Part shown: positions 1 to 8,106 of the stretch, in pieces | Layout of the letters: the number at the start of each line of letters is the position of its first letter | Numbering within the stretch: position 1 is the first letter of the stretch | Assembly: GCA_944325305.1 (NCBI GenBank) | Contig: CALUZO010000012.1 | Span: 1-64,000 of the forward strand | Reading direction: 5' to 3' | Origin: an uncultured Rikenellaceae bacterium | Lineage (GTDB): Bacteria > Bacteroidota > Bacteroidia > Bacteroidales > Rikenellaceae | Length of the DNA stretch: 64,000 nt | The notes under the pieces: generated by a model | Told to the model about the DNA's origin: nothing | What the model saw: only the letters and a program-made list of their open reading frames with translations | Databases searched by the model: none | Program-made: the position numbers and the translations under genes

Positions 1-42
1 GATTTTACAGCCCGTTTGGGCGAAATAAACCCCGACATGCCT

Positions 43-50
43 TATCTTTG
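43..50 (+). promoter_or_regulatory. Orphan promoter -7 element (TATCTTTG)
   Basis: An exact match to the Bacteroidota -7 consensus TAnnTTTG pointing rightward. The nearest TTTG (15-18) is 24 bases upstream, longer than the usual 19-21, so the -33 part is poor. No recognisable gene lies downstream on this strand before the convergent uxaA; only a 25-codon reading frame (118-195) follows. It may be a chance match. Confidence 0.3.
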
Positions 51-285
51 CAGACGGGGTCAGTCGGGGCCTGAAAAGGCTGTTTTTGCCTCTTTTCCCT
101 CTGTTCGGAGGGCAACAATGAAAAAAATCGTTAAATCGTCGATTTTTTGCGAAAAAACAAGTAAATTTTTGAGGTTCCTATCTTTTAAGCCGTAAACTGT
201 TGATAGTCAACAGGCATTCGATGCTGCATCGGCAAATGACGATAGTCAGTTTAAAGGCGGGTGTTATATTTTGACGTAGTAGGTT

Positions 286-1773
286 CTACAACGTCACCCC
301 TTTTTTGAAGATCGCGATTTCGCTGTAGCCGTTTTCCTCGTTTTTCGTCTTTTTGCCGTCGACTATGCCAAGAACTGCATCCACGAAACGACAGGTTGCT
401 TCATAAATGGGCTCACCTTGAGCTATGCTCCCCGCATCGAAATCGATCCAGGATGATTTATTTTTATATAACTCAGTATTCGTTGAGATCTTCACGGTTG
501 GCACGAATGTCCCGAACGGAGTCCCCCTGCCTGTGGTGAACAGCACCAGATGGCATCCCGAGGCTGCCAGTGCAGTACTTGCCACGAGATCGTTCCCGGG
601 GGCGCTCAACAGATTCAGCCCTTTCACTCTCAAACGCTCTCCATATTCCAGAACATCCATGACCATTGAGGTCCCCGCTTTCTGAGTACAACCCAGCGAT
701 TTCTCCTCAAGCGTGGAGATGCCGCCAGCCTTGTTACCAGGCGAAGGGTTTTCGTATACCGGTTGATTATTCTCTATAAAGTAATTTTTGAATCCGTTTA
801 TCATTGCCACCATGTCATTGAAGACATGTTCCGTACTGCACCTCTCCATAAGGATGGTTTCGGCACCGAACATCTCAGGGACTTCGGTCAGAACCGTGGT
901 GCCACCCTGCATCACCAGGTAGTCGGAGAACATACCCAAAAGAGGGTTTGCCGTTATTCCGGAGAGTCCGTCCGACCCACCGCATTTCAATCCCACCTTC
1001 AATTCCGAGAGCGGCGTCGGGACACGCCTGTCATTTCTTGCCGCAGAATAAAGTTCGCGAAGGATCGACATACCCTCTTCGATTTCGTCTCCTGACTCCT
1101 GACATACCAGACATCTCACTCTGTGTCTGTCATAGTCTCCGAGAGACTCCATGAAGGCTTCTGGCTGGTTGTTCTCGCATCCAAGACCCAGAACCAGTAC
1201 ACCTCCTGCATTGGGATGTCGGACCATGTCCCGAAGTATAGTGCGGGTATTCTCGTGGTCCTCGCCCAGTTGGGAGCAGCCATAGTTGTGCGTATAGGCA
1301 GCGATATTGTCCACCCCCATACACCCTGTTTCCGTCTTCAGCATCTCGCAGAGCCGGTCTGCAATGCCGTTTACACATCCTACCGTAGGTATGATCCATA
1401 TTTCATTACGTATCCCGACATCGCCGTTTTTCCTGCGGTATCCCATGAACGTACGAGAGTCATTTTTGAACGTCTGTTCGACGAATTTTGGAGAATAAGA
1501 ATATGTATCCAAACCCGAAAGGTTCGTTCTGATATTCCTTTCGTTCAGCAGGCTGCCGGATTTCACGTCGGTTTCAGTGTGTCCTATCGGGAATCCGTAT
1601 TTCACAACCATTTCACCGGCAATGAAGTCCTTCAGGGCGATTTTGTGTCCTGAAGGTATATTTTCGGTGGTAATTGTTTCGTCTCCGGCGATCTTCAACA
1701 CATACCCTTTGGGAATGTCTTTCAGTGCCACTGCGACGTTGTCCGCAGAGTTTATCTTTATGTAATCAGCCAT
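286..1773 (-). CDS. uxaA: Altronate dehydratase UxaA
   Basis: Dehydrates D-altronate to 2-keto-3-deoxygluconate in the cytoplasm, the last hexuronate-specific step of galacturonate use. The protein is 495 residues when started at the ATG at 1773, the usual length for full UxaA; an upstream TTG at 1800 would add nine residues and overlap uxaB. The first ~80 residues form the SAF-type domain, followed by the large UxaA/GarD catalytic domain with conserved Gly- and Cys-rich stretches such as YGCSQLGEDH and GLGCENNQ. It lies 13 bases after the uxaB stop, so the two are almost surely co-transcribed. The window ends before any kdgK or aldolase can be seen to the left. Confidence 0.95.
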   Translation of the reverse strand: MADYIKINSADNVAVALKDIPKGYVLKIAGDETITTENIPSGHKIALKDFIAGEMVVKYGFPIGHTETDVKSGSLLNERNIRTNLSGLDTYSYSPKFVEQTFKNDSRTFMGYRRKNGDVGIRNEIWIIPTVGCVNGIADRLCEMLKTETGCMGVDNIAAYTHNYGCSQLGEDHENTRTILRDMVRHPNAGGVLVLGLGCENNQPEAFMESLGDYDRHRVRCLVCQESGDEIEEGMSILRELYSAARNDRRVPTPLSELKVGLKCGGSDGLSGITANPLLGMFSDYLVMQGGTTVLTEVPEMFGAETILMERCSTEHVFNDMVAMINGFKNYFIENNQPVYENPSPGNKAGGISTLEEKSLGCTQKAGTSMVMDVLEYGERLRVKGLNLLSAPGNDLVASTALAASGCHLVLFTTGRGTPFGTFVPTVKISTNTELYKNKSSWIDFDAGSIAQGEPIYEATCRFVDAVLGIVDGKKTKNEENGYSEIAIFKKGVTL

Positions 1774-1786
1774 CTTTGCAGCACAT

Positions 1787-3235
1787 TTAACATCCTTCAA
1801 CGAGCTCCCTGACGGTTGTCATCATGCCGCGTGACATTATGCTCTCGATATAGTATTCGAGGCATTGTGCGAGACCCGGGATCTCGTTCAGGTCTTCATT
1901 CCATATCGAGGTATCTCCCAGTACTCCTTCGACCAGTTGCGGAATCGAACCCTTTTTCCACAGGTCGGTTAGTCTCTGCATTATTGCCGGAGAGTCGTCA
2001 GGAACGATATCTACTCCGTCGAAGCGTTTGCCGCCCCTGTAGTACACTATTATTGCGGCGAGACCGAGTACCAGTCCTTTGGGCAGTTTTCCCTTGCGTT
2101 CGAGGAATGTCTTCAGCCCTGGAAGATCTCTGGTAGCATATTTTGGAAACGAATTGAGCATTATAGATGTCACTTGGTGATCTACAAATGGATTGTTAAA
2201 CCTTTCCAAAACGTTGTCCGCAAACTGCTTCAACTCCTCTCTGGGCAAGTTCAATGTCTCCATGAGTTCGTCGAACATCACCATGCGGACATATTTGCCC
2301 ACAATCTCATGACGACATGCCTCGCGCACGATGTCGATCCCCGATAGGAAGGCTACCGGCGAGAGGACTGTATGCGGTCCGTTCAGCAGGGTCACCTTGC
2401 GTTCATGATAGGGCTTCTCGGAAGGTACGAAAAGTACGTTGAGACCGGCCTTGTCTGCAGGAAACTCCTTCGCGACGGATTGAGGGGCCTCGATTACCCA
2501 AAGATGGAAGGTTTCTCCGCGCACGACCATGTTATCATCATAACCGAGTTCTTTCTTGATGCTGTCGATCTCCTTTCCCGGAAATCCCGGTACGATGCGG
2601 TCAACCAGAGTGGCATATACGCCGCAGGCTTTTTCGAACCACTCCTTGAAGTCGTCTCCGAGATTCCACAGTTCGATATATTGGTAGATCGTCTCCTTGA
2701 GCTTGTGCCCGTTCAGGAATATCAATTCACAAGGGAATATTATAAGACCTTTGCTCATATCTCCGCCGAAAAATTTGTAGCGATGGTAGAGCAGCTGTGT
2801 GAGTTTTCCGGGATATGAACTTGCAGGTTTGTCATCGAGCATGCACGAAGAGTCGAACGCTATTCCCGCTTCGGTGGTATTCGATATGACAAACCTCATC
2901 TCTGGTTGCTCGGCGAGCGACAGAAAAGCCTTGAAGTCCCTGTATGGATTCAGAGCGCGGCTTATGACATCTATCATCCGGAATGAATTAACCGCATGTC
3001 CATTCTCAAGGCCCTGGAGATTCACATGATACAGGCAGTCCTGCTGATTCAGAACGTCTATCATGCCTTTTTCTATAGGCTGTACAACAACAACGCTGCT
3101 ATTGAAATCGGTCTTTTCGTTCATATTGGAGACTATCCAGTCTACGAAGGCCCTCAGAAAATTTCCTTCACCGAACTGTATTATACGTTCGGGACGTACG
3201 ATTTTTGTCGCGGTGTTGCTGTTCAATGGTTTCAT
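1787..3235 (-). CDS. uxaB: Tagaturonate reductase UxaB
   Basis: NADH-dependent reductase of the mannitol dehydrogenase/polyol family that converts D-tagaturonate to D-altronate. The 482 residues match the family length. The N-terminal nucleotide-binding part begins with IIQFGEGNFLRAFVDW, a hallmark of UxaB/UxaC-linked reductases, and the C-terminal helical domain holds the substrate site, with LLNGPHTVLSPVAFLSG typical of the family. The start is ATG. It directly precedes uxaA, so together they turn tagaturonate into KDG; UxaC isomerase is not in the window. A flavin-reductase-like gene lies 92 bases upstream in the same direction and may share the transcript. Confidence 0.93.
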   Translation of the reverse strand: MKPLNSNTATKIVRPERIIQFGEGNFLRAFVDWIVSNMNEKTDFNSSVVVVQPIEKGMIDVLNQQDCLYHVNLQGLENGHAVNSFRMIDVISRALNPYRDFKAFLSLAEQPEMRFVISNTTEAGIAFDSSCMLDDKPASSYPGKLTQLLYHRYKFFGGDMSKGLIIFPCELIFLNGHKLKETIYQYIELWNLGDDFKEWFEKACGVYATLVDRIVPGFPGKEIDSIKKELGYDDNMVVRGETFHLWVIEAPQSVAKEFPADKAGLNVLFVPSEKPYHERKVTLLNGPHTVLSPVAFLSGIDIVREACRHEIVGKYVRMVMFDELMETLNLPREELKQFADNVLERFNNPFVDHQVTSIMLNSFPKYATRDLPGLKTFLERKGKLPKGLVLGLAAIIVYYRGGKRFDGVDIVPDDSPAIMQRLTDLWKKGSIPQLVEGVLGDTSIWNEDLNEIPGLAQCLEYYIESIMSRGMMTTVRELVEGC

Positions 3236-3327
3236 GATGAAAATATATTAAGATTCAAATAATATTCCGAATACCTTGCCGGAATTTGCCGATGCGAGCA
3301 TCGTATACCGCTTTTCCCATTTTGTTT

Positions 3328-3870
3328 TTACAGACCGGGAGGAAGTTTCTCCAGCATCAGTTCCCGGCAGTTGAATGATTCTCCGTCCGCTGTAAATGTT
3401 CCGTCTCCTTTGGCATGTATAATCCGCCGGTCGGTGCAGTCGGGATTCTCCACGACTCTTGTCACTTTCAGGACTATGAATCCGTAACGGTCGATGTAAT
3501 CGGTCACCCTGCACTCCAGGCAGGCTATGCACCCGTCCACAAGCGGAGCCTTTACCGTTCGGGCTGGAAGAGTCTTCAGTCCGAACTCTTCGAACTTGTC
3601 CACATCCGTTCCGCTGACCATTCCGATACGCACGGCCGTTTCCAGCATCGATGCCGGAGGAATACAGACTACACATTCGCGTTTTTCCAGCAGTGTAGTG
3701 AACGAATGGTTCCATGGGCCGGTAGTCAGTACGATATGCTGTGCAAAATCGATGGCCATCGTCCACGAGATGGTCATCACATTGTTCCGTTGGCCGTCAA
3801 ACGTGGTCACCAGCACCAGCGGTCCCGGTTCAATGTATGTCAGAGCCTTTTCGACATCGACCTCTTCCAT
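3328..3870 (-). CDS. Flavin reductase-like, FMN-binding split-barrel protein
   Basis: A 180-residue protein of the flavin reductase-like domain family. Visible marks are the N-terminal PLVLVTTFDGQRNNVMTISW strand, which in relatives lines the FMN pocket, and the middle section with CVVCIPPASMLETAVRIG followed by the GTDVDKFEEFGL segment that is common in this family. Four or five cysteines (CVVC, CIACLEC) are present, but no full metal motif. Relatives bind FMN and reduce free flavin or act on unknown substrates, so the exact reaction cannot be given. It sits upstream of uxaB, 92 bases away, on the same strand; a link to uronate metabolism is only positional. Confidence 0.8.
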   Translation of the reverse strand: MEEVDVEKALTYIEPGPLVLVTTFDGQRNNVMTISWTMAIDFAQHIVLTTGPWNHSFTTLLEKRECVVCIPPASMLETAVRIGMVSGTDVDKFEEFGLKTLPARTVKAPLVDGCIACLECRVTDYIDRYGFIVLKVTRVVENPDCTDRRIIHAKGDGTFTADGESFNCRELMLEKLPPGL

Positions 3871-4738
3871 AATTACACGTTTTTTTGTGCAGATAGTAAA
3901 GTTACTAATTTTTCCGAGACGACTCGTACCGGAGCGTCATTTTATGCTCCTCATCGATTTCATGATCGCTGTCGTATGGAGTAAGATTTGGAGAATCTTG
4001 TCTAATGGCATTTCATATCAATAAAGATCGTATGTTTTCTGTTTCTGAAAAAAGCATACGAGTTGGCGACACAAAACATGAGATTGCATGATAACACAGC
4101 AATCCAATATATTGCAAGACATACATGTTGCATAAGACCCCTTATGCGCAGTTACATTTTCGATTGCGATATCGCCATACACTGCCTCGGCCCACCCAAA
4201 GCCTCGATTCTGCATAGGAAACATCCAAACGGCAGACACGCACCCAACAAAATTCAGATTGCTCGGGATTGCTTTCGAAGTGATGATTCAGACAGTATCG
4301 AGCCAATGCTTACTTAGCATTTCGGAAGCAAATACATGCATATAAATTTATATGACATATAATCAATCATCTATTCCCATTTATGCCCATTTGCTTTCCC
4401 GCATGAATTGTCGCAATTCTCTTCGGACTGTTCTTAACCCATTTTCCAATTCAAATTCCCGTTTTTTTGGAGAGGGGGAAGAGTGCCAACAGACAATATG
4501 CTGTTTATGGTTTGAGTTTCTCTTTTATAATCCTCTTGCTTGCGACATAAAACGACATGTAACGGTATAATCATGTTTGACTCATTGCAACAGATTACCC
4601 AATACTATAAACCGATTGTTCATGAATTATTCGCAGCAATATTGTGCAACTTTGTATATTTTTATCATCATTACTTTATTTCCATTTTAATTGCTGGATC
4701 CATAATTAATAAAATAAATTTAGATTAGACATATCCTT
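3871..4738. other. Long gene-free stretch, AT-rich toward its right end
   Basis: About 870 bases between the flavin-reductase-like gene and the terminator of the GH105 operon. No reading frame here looks like a known protein; the longest (4018-4239 minus, 4063-4317 plus) have no family resemblance and no good start context. The 4320-4735 part is clearly richer in A and T than the flanking genes. It could be the remains of a lost gene or hold untranslated RNA, but nothing can be named. Confidence 0.5.
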
Positions 4739-4791
4739 AAAAAAGGATAGTCGCCATTCGGGAAACACCGTTTGCCTGGATGACGACTATC
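4739..4791 (-). terminator. Rho-independent terminator of the GH105/kdu operon
   Basis: On the minus strand GATAGTCG (4791-4784) pairs with CGACTATC (4753-4746), with a further CAT/ATG extension, and the stem is followed by CCTTTTTT. It lies 50 bases after the stop of the last GH105 gene and closes the five-gene operon. Confidence 0.8.
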
Positions 4792-4840
4792 TATAAAATA
4801 TCAACGGCAATGGGCGGATACTATGCCATGCCTGTGTCCA

Positions 4841-5947
4841 CTATTTTTCCATAAGAGCGTTCACGCACCACATGTATGGAGCCTGACCGTGATAGTCTCC
4901 CGTACGACGCGGACGATCGTAATAGTACTGGAGGCTATTCAGTTTATTGGTTCCAACGCATACATTCGATACGGCACCTTTGGCGTCGATGTAAGTCACC
5001 ATTGCCAACCATGCTTTACGTGCTGCCGGTGCATATACCTTGGCGTCGAGCCATCCTTTCTTGACCCCTACTATAAATGCATAGGTAAACATCGCGGAGC
5101 CGGAAGTTTCTGCCCAGATGTCGGATTTATCTATCAACTGGTTCCACATGCCGCTGGGCGACTGGAATTCCAGAAGACTCTTCATCATGGTGTGGTAGCC
5201 TTCCATGATGCGGTTATAATGTTCGTGGTCCTTCGGAAGGTAACGCAACAGTTCTGTCATCCCGGCAGCCATCCAACCGTTACCGCGCGCCCAGTAATAG
5301 GGCACGTCTGGAGCATGGTAGAAAAGGCCGTTGGGACGTTGAAGTTCATCGAGGTACATCACCATTTCTTTTGCGGCACGGTCGAGATACTTCATGTCCT
5401 TGGTCATTCTGTATGCCTTGGTCTGCACGATGGTAATCATATACATATCGTCGATCCACAGACGGGTATGCCATGAATAACCCTTGTCGGCCCACTCTTT
5501 TTCTTTGGCGGTAGCATTTTCCGGAACTTCCCACTGGCTGTCTGCGAACTGAATCCCCATATCGAAATAACGCTTTTCGCCAGTCAACCGGTAGAGTTCC
5601 AGCGGAAGGCTGCCGAACATATTCAGGTCGACATGGTTCATGGGTGTAGGAACCTTATCGGTATCCGTAGTAAAGAGCGGTTCGAACTTATTCTGCAAAA
5701 ATTCGAGCAGATATTTGTCCTTCGTATTTTCCGCATAGCCAAGCGAGCCATTCCAGTAGAACGTCATCGGATAGTTGACCCATTTACCGTTGTGAAGCGA
5801 CCAGTCGCCGTAGATGAAACGATAACTGAGCAATCTGCCAATCTTCTCGGGATTGGCATTATCTGGGAAATTTTTCAGAAGACTCTTCTGTCCGAAAGCC
5901 ACCTGGCTCGTAAGGAACAGGGTCAGGAGCAATAATACTTTACGCAT
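4841..5947 (-). CDS. GH105 unsaturated rhamnogalacturonyl hydrolase, copy 1
   Basis: Predicted periplasmic hydrolase that removes the 4,5-unsaturated galacturonyl residue left at the non-reducing end after pectate or rhamnogalacturonan lyase action. The 368 residues fit GH105. Residues 1-19 are a signal peptide (MRKVLLLLTLFLTSQVAFG) with the mature chain starting at Gln20. The alpha/alpha-barrel motifs are intact: LWIDDMYM (164-170) holds the Asp that corresponds to the catalytic acid of YteR-type enzymes, then FYHAPD, WARGNGW (219-225) and ETSGS (280-284). It is the last gene of the operon, 94 bases after a close paralogue. Whether copy 1 and 2 prefer different aglycones cannot be told. Confidence 0.92.
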   Translation of the reverse strand: MRKVLLLLTLFLTSQVAFGQKSLLKNFPDNANPEKIGRLLSYRFIYGDWSLHNGKWVNYPMTFYWNGSLGYAENTKDKYLLEFLQNKFEPLFTTDTDKVPTPMNHVDLNMFGSLPLELYRLTGEKRYFDMGIQFADSQWEVPENATAKEKEWADKGYSWHTRLWIDDMYMITIVQTKAYRMTKDMKYLDRAAKEMVMYLDELQRPNGLFYHAPDVPYYWARGNGWMAAGMTELLRYLPKDHEHYNRIMEGYHTMMKSLLEFQSPSGMWNQLIDKSDIWAETSGSAMFTYAFIVGVKKGWLDAKVYAPAARKAWLAMVTYIDAKGAVSNVCVGTNKLNSLQYYYDRPRRTGDYHGQAPYMWCVNALMEK

Positions 5948-6041
5948 GTAATATTAAAATTTAGTGTTAGTATTTCACGATTCTGGCCGACATGCAATAT
6001 CCGTCTTTTGCGCATTGCTGTTTGCCGAACTACAATCTGGA

Positions 6042-7139
6042 TTAATCCATAAGAGCGTTCACGCACCACAAATATGGAGCCTGGCCGTGATGATCGCCGG
6101 TATGTCGCGGCCTGTCGTAATAGAACTTCTGGCTTTTGTTCTTGCCTGTACCTATACATACTTCACGTACGGCACCCTTGATGTCGACATAATCCTGCAT
6201 TGCGATCCACGCCTTGCGGGCTGCCGGTGCATATAATTTTGCATCGAGCCATCCGTTCTTGACGCCCATGATAAATGCATAGGTGAACATTCCGGTTCCC
6301 GAGGTTTCGGGCCAGAAATCCGGTTGGTCTATCAGCTGGTTCCACATTCCGCTGGGCGACTGGAATTCCAGAAGACTTTTCATCATGGTTTGATAGCCTT
6401 CCATGATGCGGTTATAATGTTCGTGTTTTTTCGGCAGGTAGTGCAGCAGTTCGGTCATGCCCACGGCCATCCAGCCGTTACCGCGCGCCCAGTAGTGAGG
6501 TGCATCGGGAGCATGATAGAAAAGACCGTTGGGACGTTGCAGTTCATCGAGATAGAGGACCATCTCCTTGGCAGCACGATCGAGATATTTCATATCCTTT
6601 GTGTGTTCGTATGCCCGAGTCTGGACGATGGTAATCATGTACATATCGTCGATCCACAGACGGGTCTGCCAGGAATAGCCCTTATCGGCCCACTCTTTTT
6701 CCGTAGCGTTGGCATTAGCCGGGACATCCCACTGTGTGTCGGCATACGACAATCCCATCTCGAGATATTTTTTGTTGCCTGTCACCTTGTAATATTCAAA
6801 AGCAAGGCTACCGAACATATTATGATCGACGTGGTTTTTCGGGGGCAGACGATGCTTGTCTACCTCCACGAGGTTGTCGAATTTAGCCACCAGGTGATCC
6901 ATGAGCAATTTGTCTTTGGATCGTTCTGCATATCCCAGGGCTCCGTTCCAGTAACATACCATAGCATAGTGGACAGTACTTCCGTATATCATGTAATCAG
7001 CATAGGTTATGCGATTCGAGAGCAGATCGCCAACCACTTTGGGATCTGCGTTTTCAGGAAAATTCTTCAAAAGGCTCTTCTGGCCGAATGCCACCTGACT
7101 CGTCAGAAACAGCGAAAGGAGCAATAATACTTTGCGCAT
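6042..7139 (-). CDS. GH105 unsaturated rhamnogalacturonyl hydrolase, copy 2
   Basis: A 365-residue paralogue of the next gene in the operon, with the same predicted job: cleaving the terminal unsaturated uronyl residue from pectin-derived oligosaccharides in the periplasm. The signal peptide is almost identical (MRKVLLLLSLFLTSQVAFG, cleavage before Gln20). The motifs LWIDDMYM, FYHAPDAPHYWARGNGW and ETSGTGMFTYAF are all present. The two copies are nearly identical in the middle (around residues 155-290) but differ much more in residues 35-110, which line the outer substrate sites in this fold. It starts 33 bases after kduI. Confidence 0.92.
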   Translation of the reverse strand: MRKVLLLLSLFLTSQVAFGQKSLLKNFPENADPKVVGDLLSNRITYADYMIYGSTVHYAMVCYWNGALGYAERSKDKLLMDHLVAKFDNLVEVDKHRLPPKNHVDHNMFGSLAFEYYKVTGNKKYLEMGLSYADTQWDVPANANATEKEWADKGYSWQTRLWIDDMYMITIVQTRAYEHTKDMKYLDRAAKEMVLYLDELQRPNGLFYHAPDAPHYWARGNGWMAVGMTELLHYLPKKHEHYNRIMEGYQTMMKSLLEFQSPSGMWNQLIDQPDFWPETSGTGMFTYAFIMGVKNGWLDAKLYAPAARKAWIAMQDYVDIKGAVREVCIGTGKNKSQKFYYDRPRHTGDHHGQAPYLWCVNALMD

Positions 7140-7172
7140 GCGGTTATTTAAGTTTTAGGGTTAGTATCGGGG

Positions 7173-8084
7173 TTATTTCATATCCATGGTTCCCACCTTG
7201 TCGGTGTCGTCGTAATTGAGGTTTTCGCCTGCCATACCCCAGATGAACATGTAATTCGAGGTTCCGGCGCCGGAGTGTATCGACCATTCGGGAGAGAAGA
7301 CTATCTGTTCGTTATGTACCCATATATGGCGGGTTTCTTCAGGATCTCCGAGGAAATGGCAAACCGTCTGACCTTCCGGCAGTCCGAAATAGAAATATGC
7401 TTCCATACGTCTGTCGTGCACGTGAGCAGGCATTGTGTTCCATACGCTTCCCGGTTTGAGTTCGGTAAGGCCCATCTGCAACTGGCACACATCGACAGTC
7501 TGGTTCACTATAAGCTGGTTGATTGTCCTCTCATTCGACTCTTCGAGCGAGCCTGCATTGATAACTTTAGCATCCTTGAGAGTGATCAGTTTAGTCGGAT
7601 AGGATTTATGTGCAGGGGCAGAATTCAGATAAAATTTCGCCGGATTCGATGCATCGTCCGATGAGAAGCTGACCTCATGGTCACCGCTTCCTACATATAA
7701 GGCCTCCTTGAAATTCAGCGGATAGACCTTGTTGCCCACTTTCACCTTACCTGGTCCACCGACATTGATGACACCCAATTCGCGTCTGTGGAGGAAGTTC
7801 GGAGCCTTCAGTATGTCAATTGTATCGAGCTTTACTTCGCGGCTGACAGGCATGGCTCCGCCGACGATAAAGCGATCGTACATCGTATATACCAGATTGA
7901 TCTGGTCTTTTTCGAATACCTTTTCGACAAGGAAATCCTTGCGGATACGTTCCGTATCATATGACTTAAAATCCTGAGGGTTGGCTGCATAGCGCAGTTC
8001 CCATTTCACGTTTTGGGCAAACCCTCCACCTACCGACAGCACAGATGCCGCTGCAGCAGCCATTACTATTTGTTTCATTGTCAT
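7173..8084 (-). CDS. kduI: KduI, 5-keto-4-deoxyuronate isomerase with a signal peptide
   Basis: Zinc-dependent cupin isomerase that converts 5-keto-4-deoxyuronate (the open form of unsaturated galacturonate) to 2,5-diketo-3-deoxygluconate. The metal ligands of the family are visible as H221, H223, E228 and H270, in [11 protein letters not shown] and EWSIHSG. The usual length is about 278; this one has 303 because residues 1-23 form a convincing signal peptide: charged MTMK, a hydrophobic Ala/Val core, GFA before Gln24. No Met lies between residue 8 and 68, so no leaderless start would keep the fold. KduI is normally cytoplasmic, so predicted export is unusual. It lies 22 bases after the GatC-like permease gene. 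Confidence 0.93.
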   Translation of the reverse strand: MTMKQIVMAAAAASVLSVGGGFAQNVKWELRYAANPQDFKSYDTERIRKDFLVEKVFEKDQINLVYTMYDRFIVGGAMPVSREVKLDTIDILKAPNFLHRRELGVINVGGPGKVKVGNKVYPLNFKEALYVGSGDHEVSFSSDDASNPAKFYLNSAPAHKSYPTKLITLKDAKVINAGSLEESNERTINQLIVNQTVDVCQLQMGLTELKPGSVWNTMPAHVHDRRMEAYFYFGLPEGQTVCHFLGDPEETRHIWVHNEQIVFSPEWSIHSGAGTSNYMFIWGMAGENLNYDDTDKVGTMDMK

Positions 8085-8106
8085 GTCTTTTGAATATTAA
8101 GTATGT

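Noticed and set aside
4018..4317. Short overlapping frames in the gene-free block
   Set aside because: No similarity to known proteins by eye, no promoter or start context, and they overlap on both strands.
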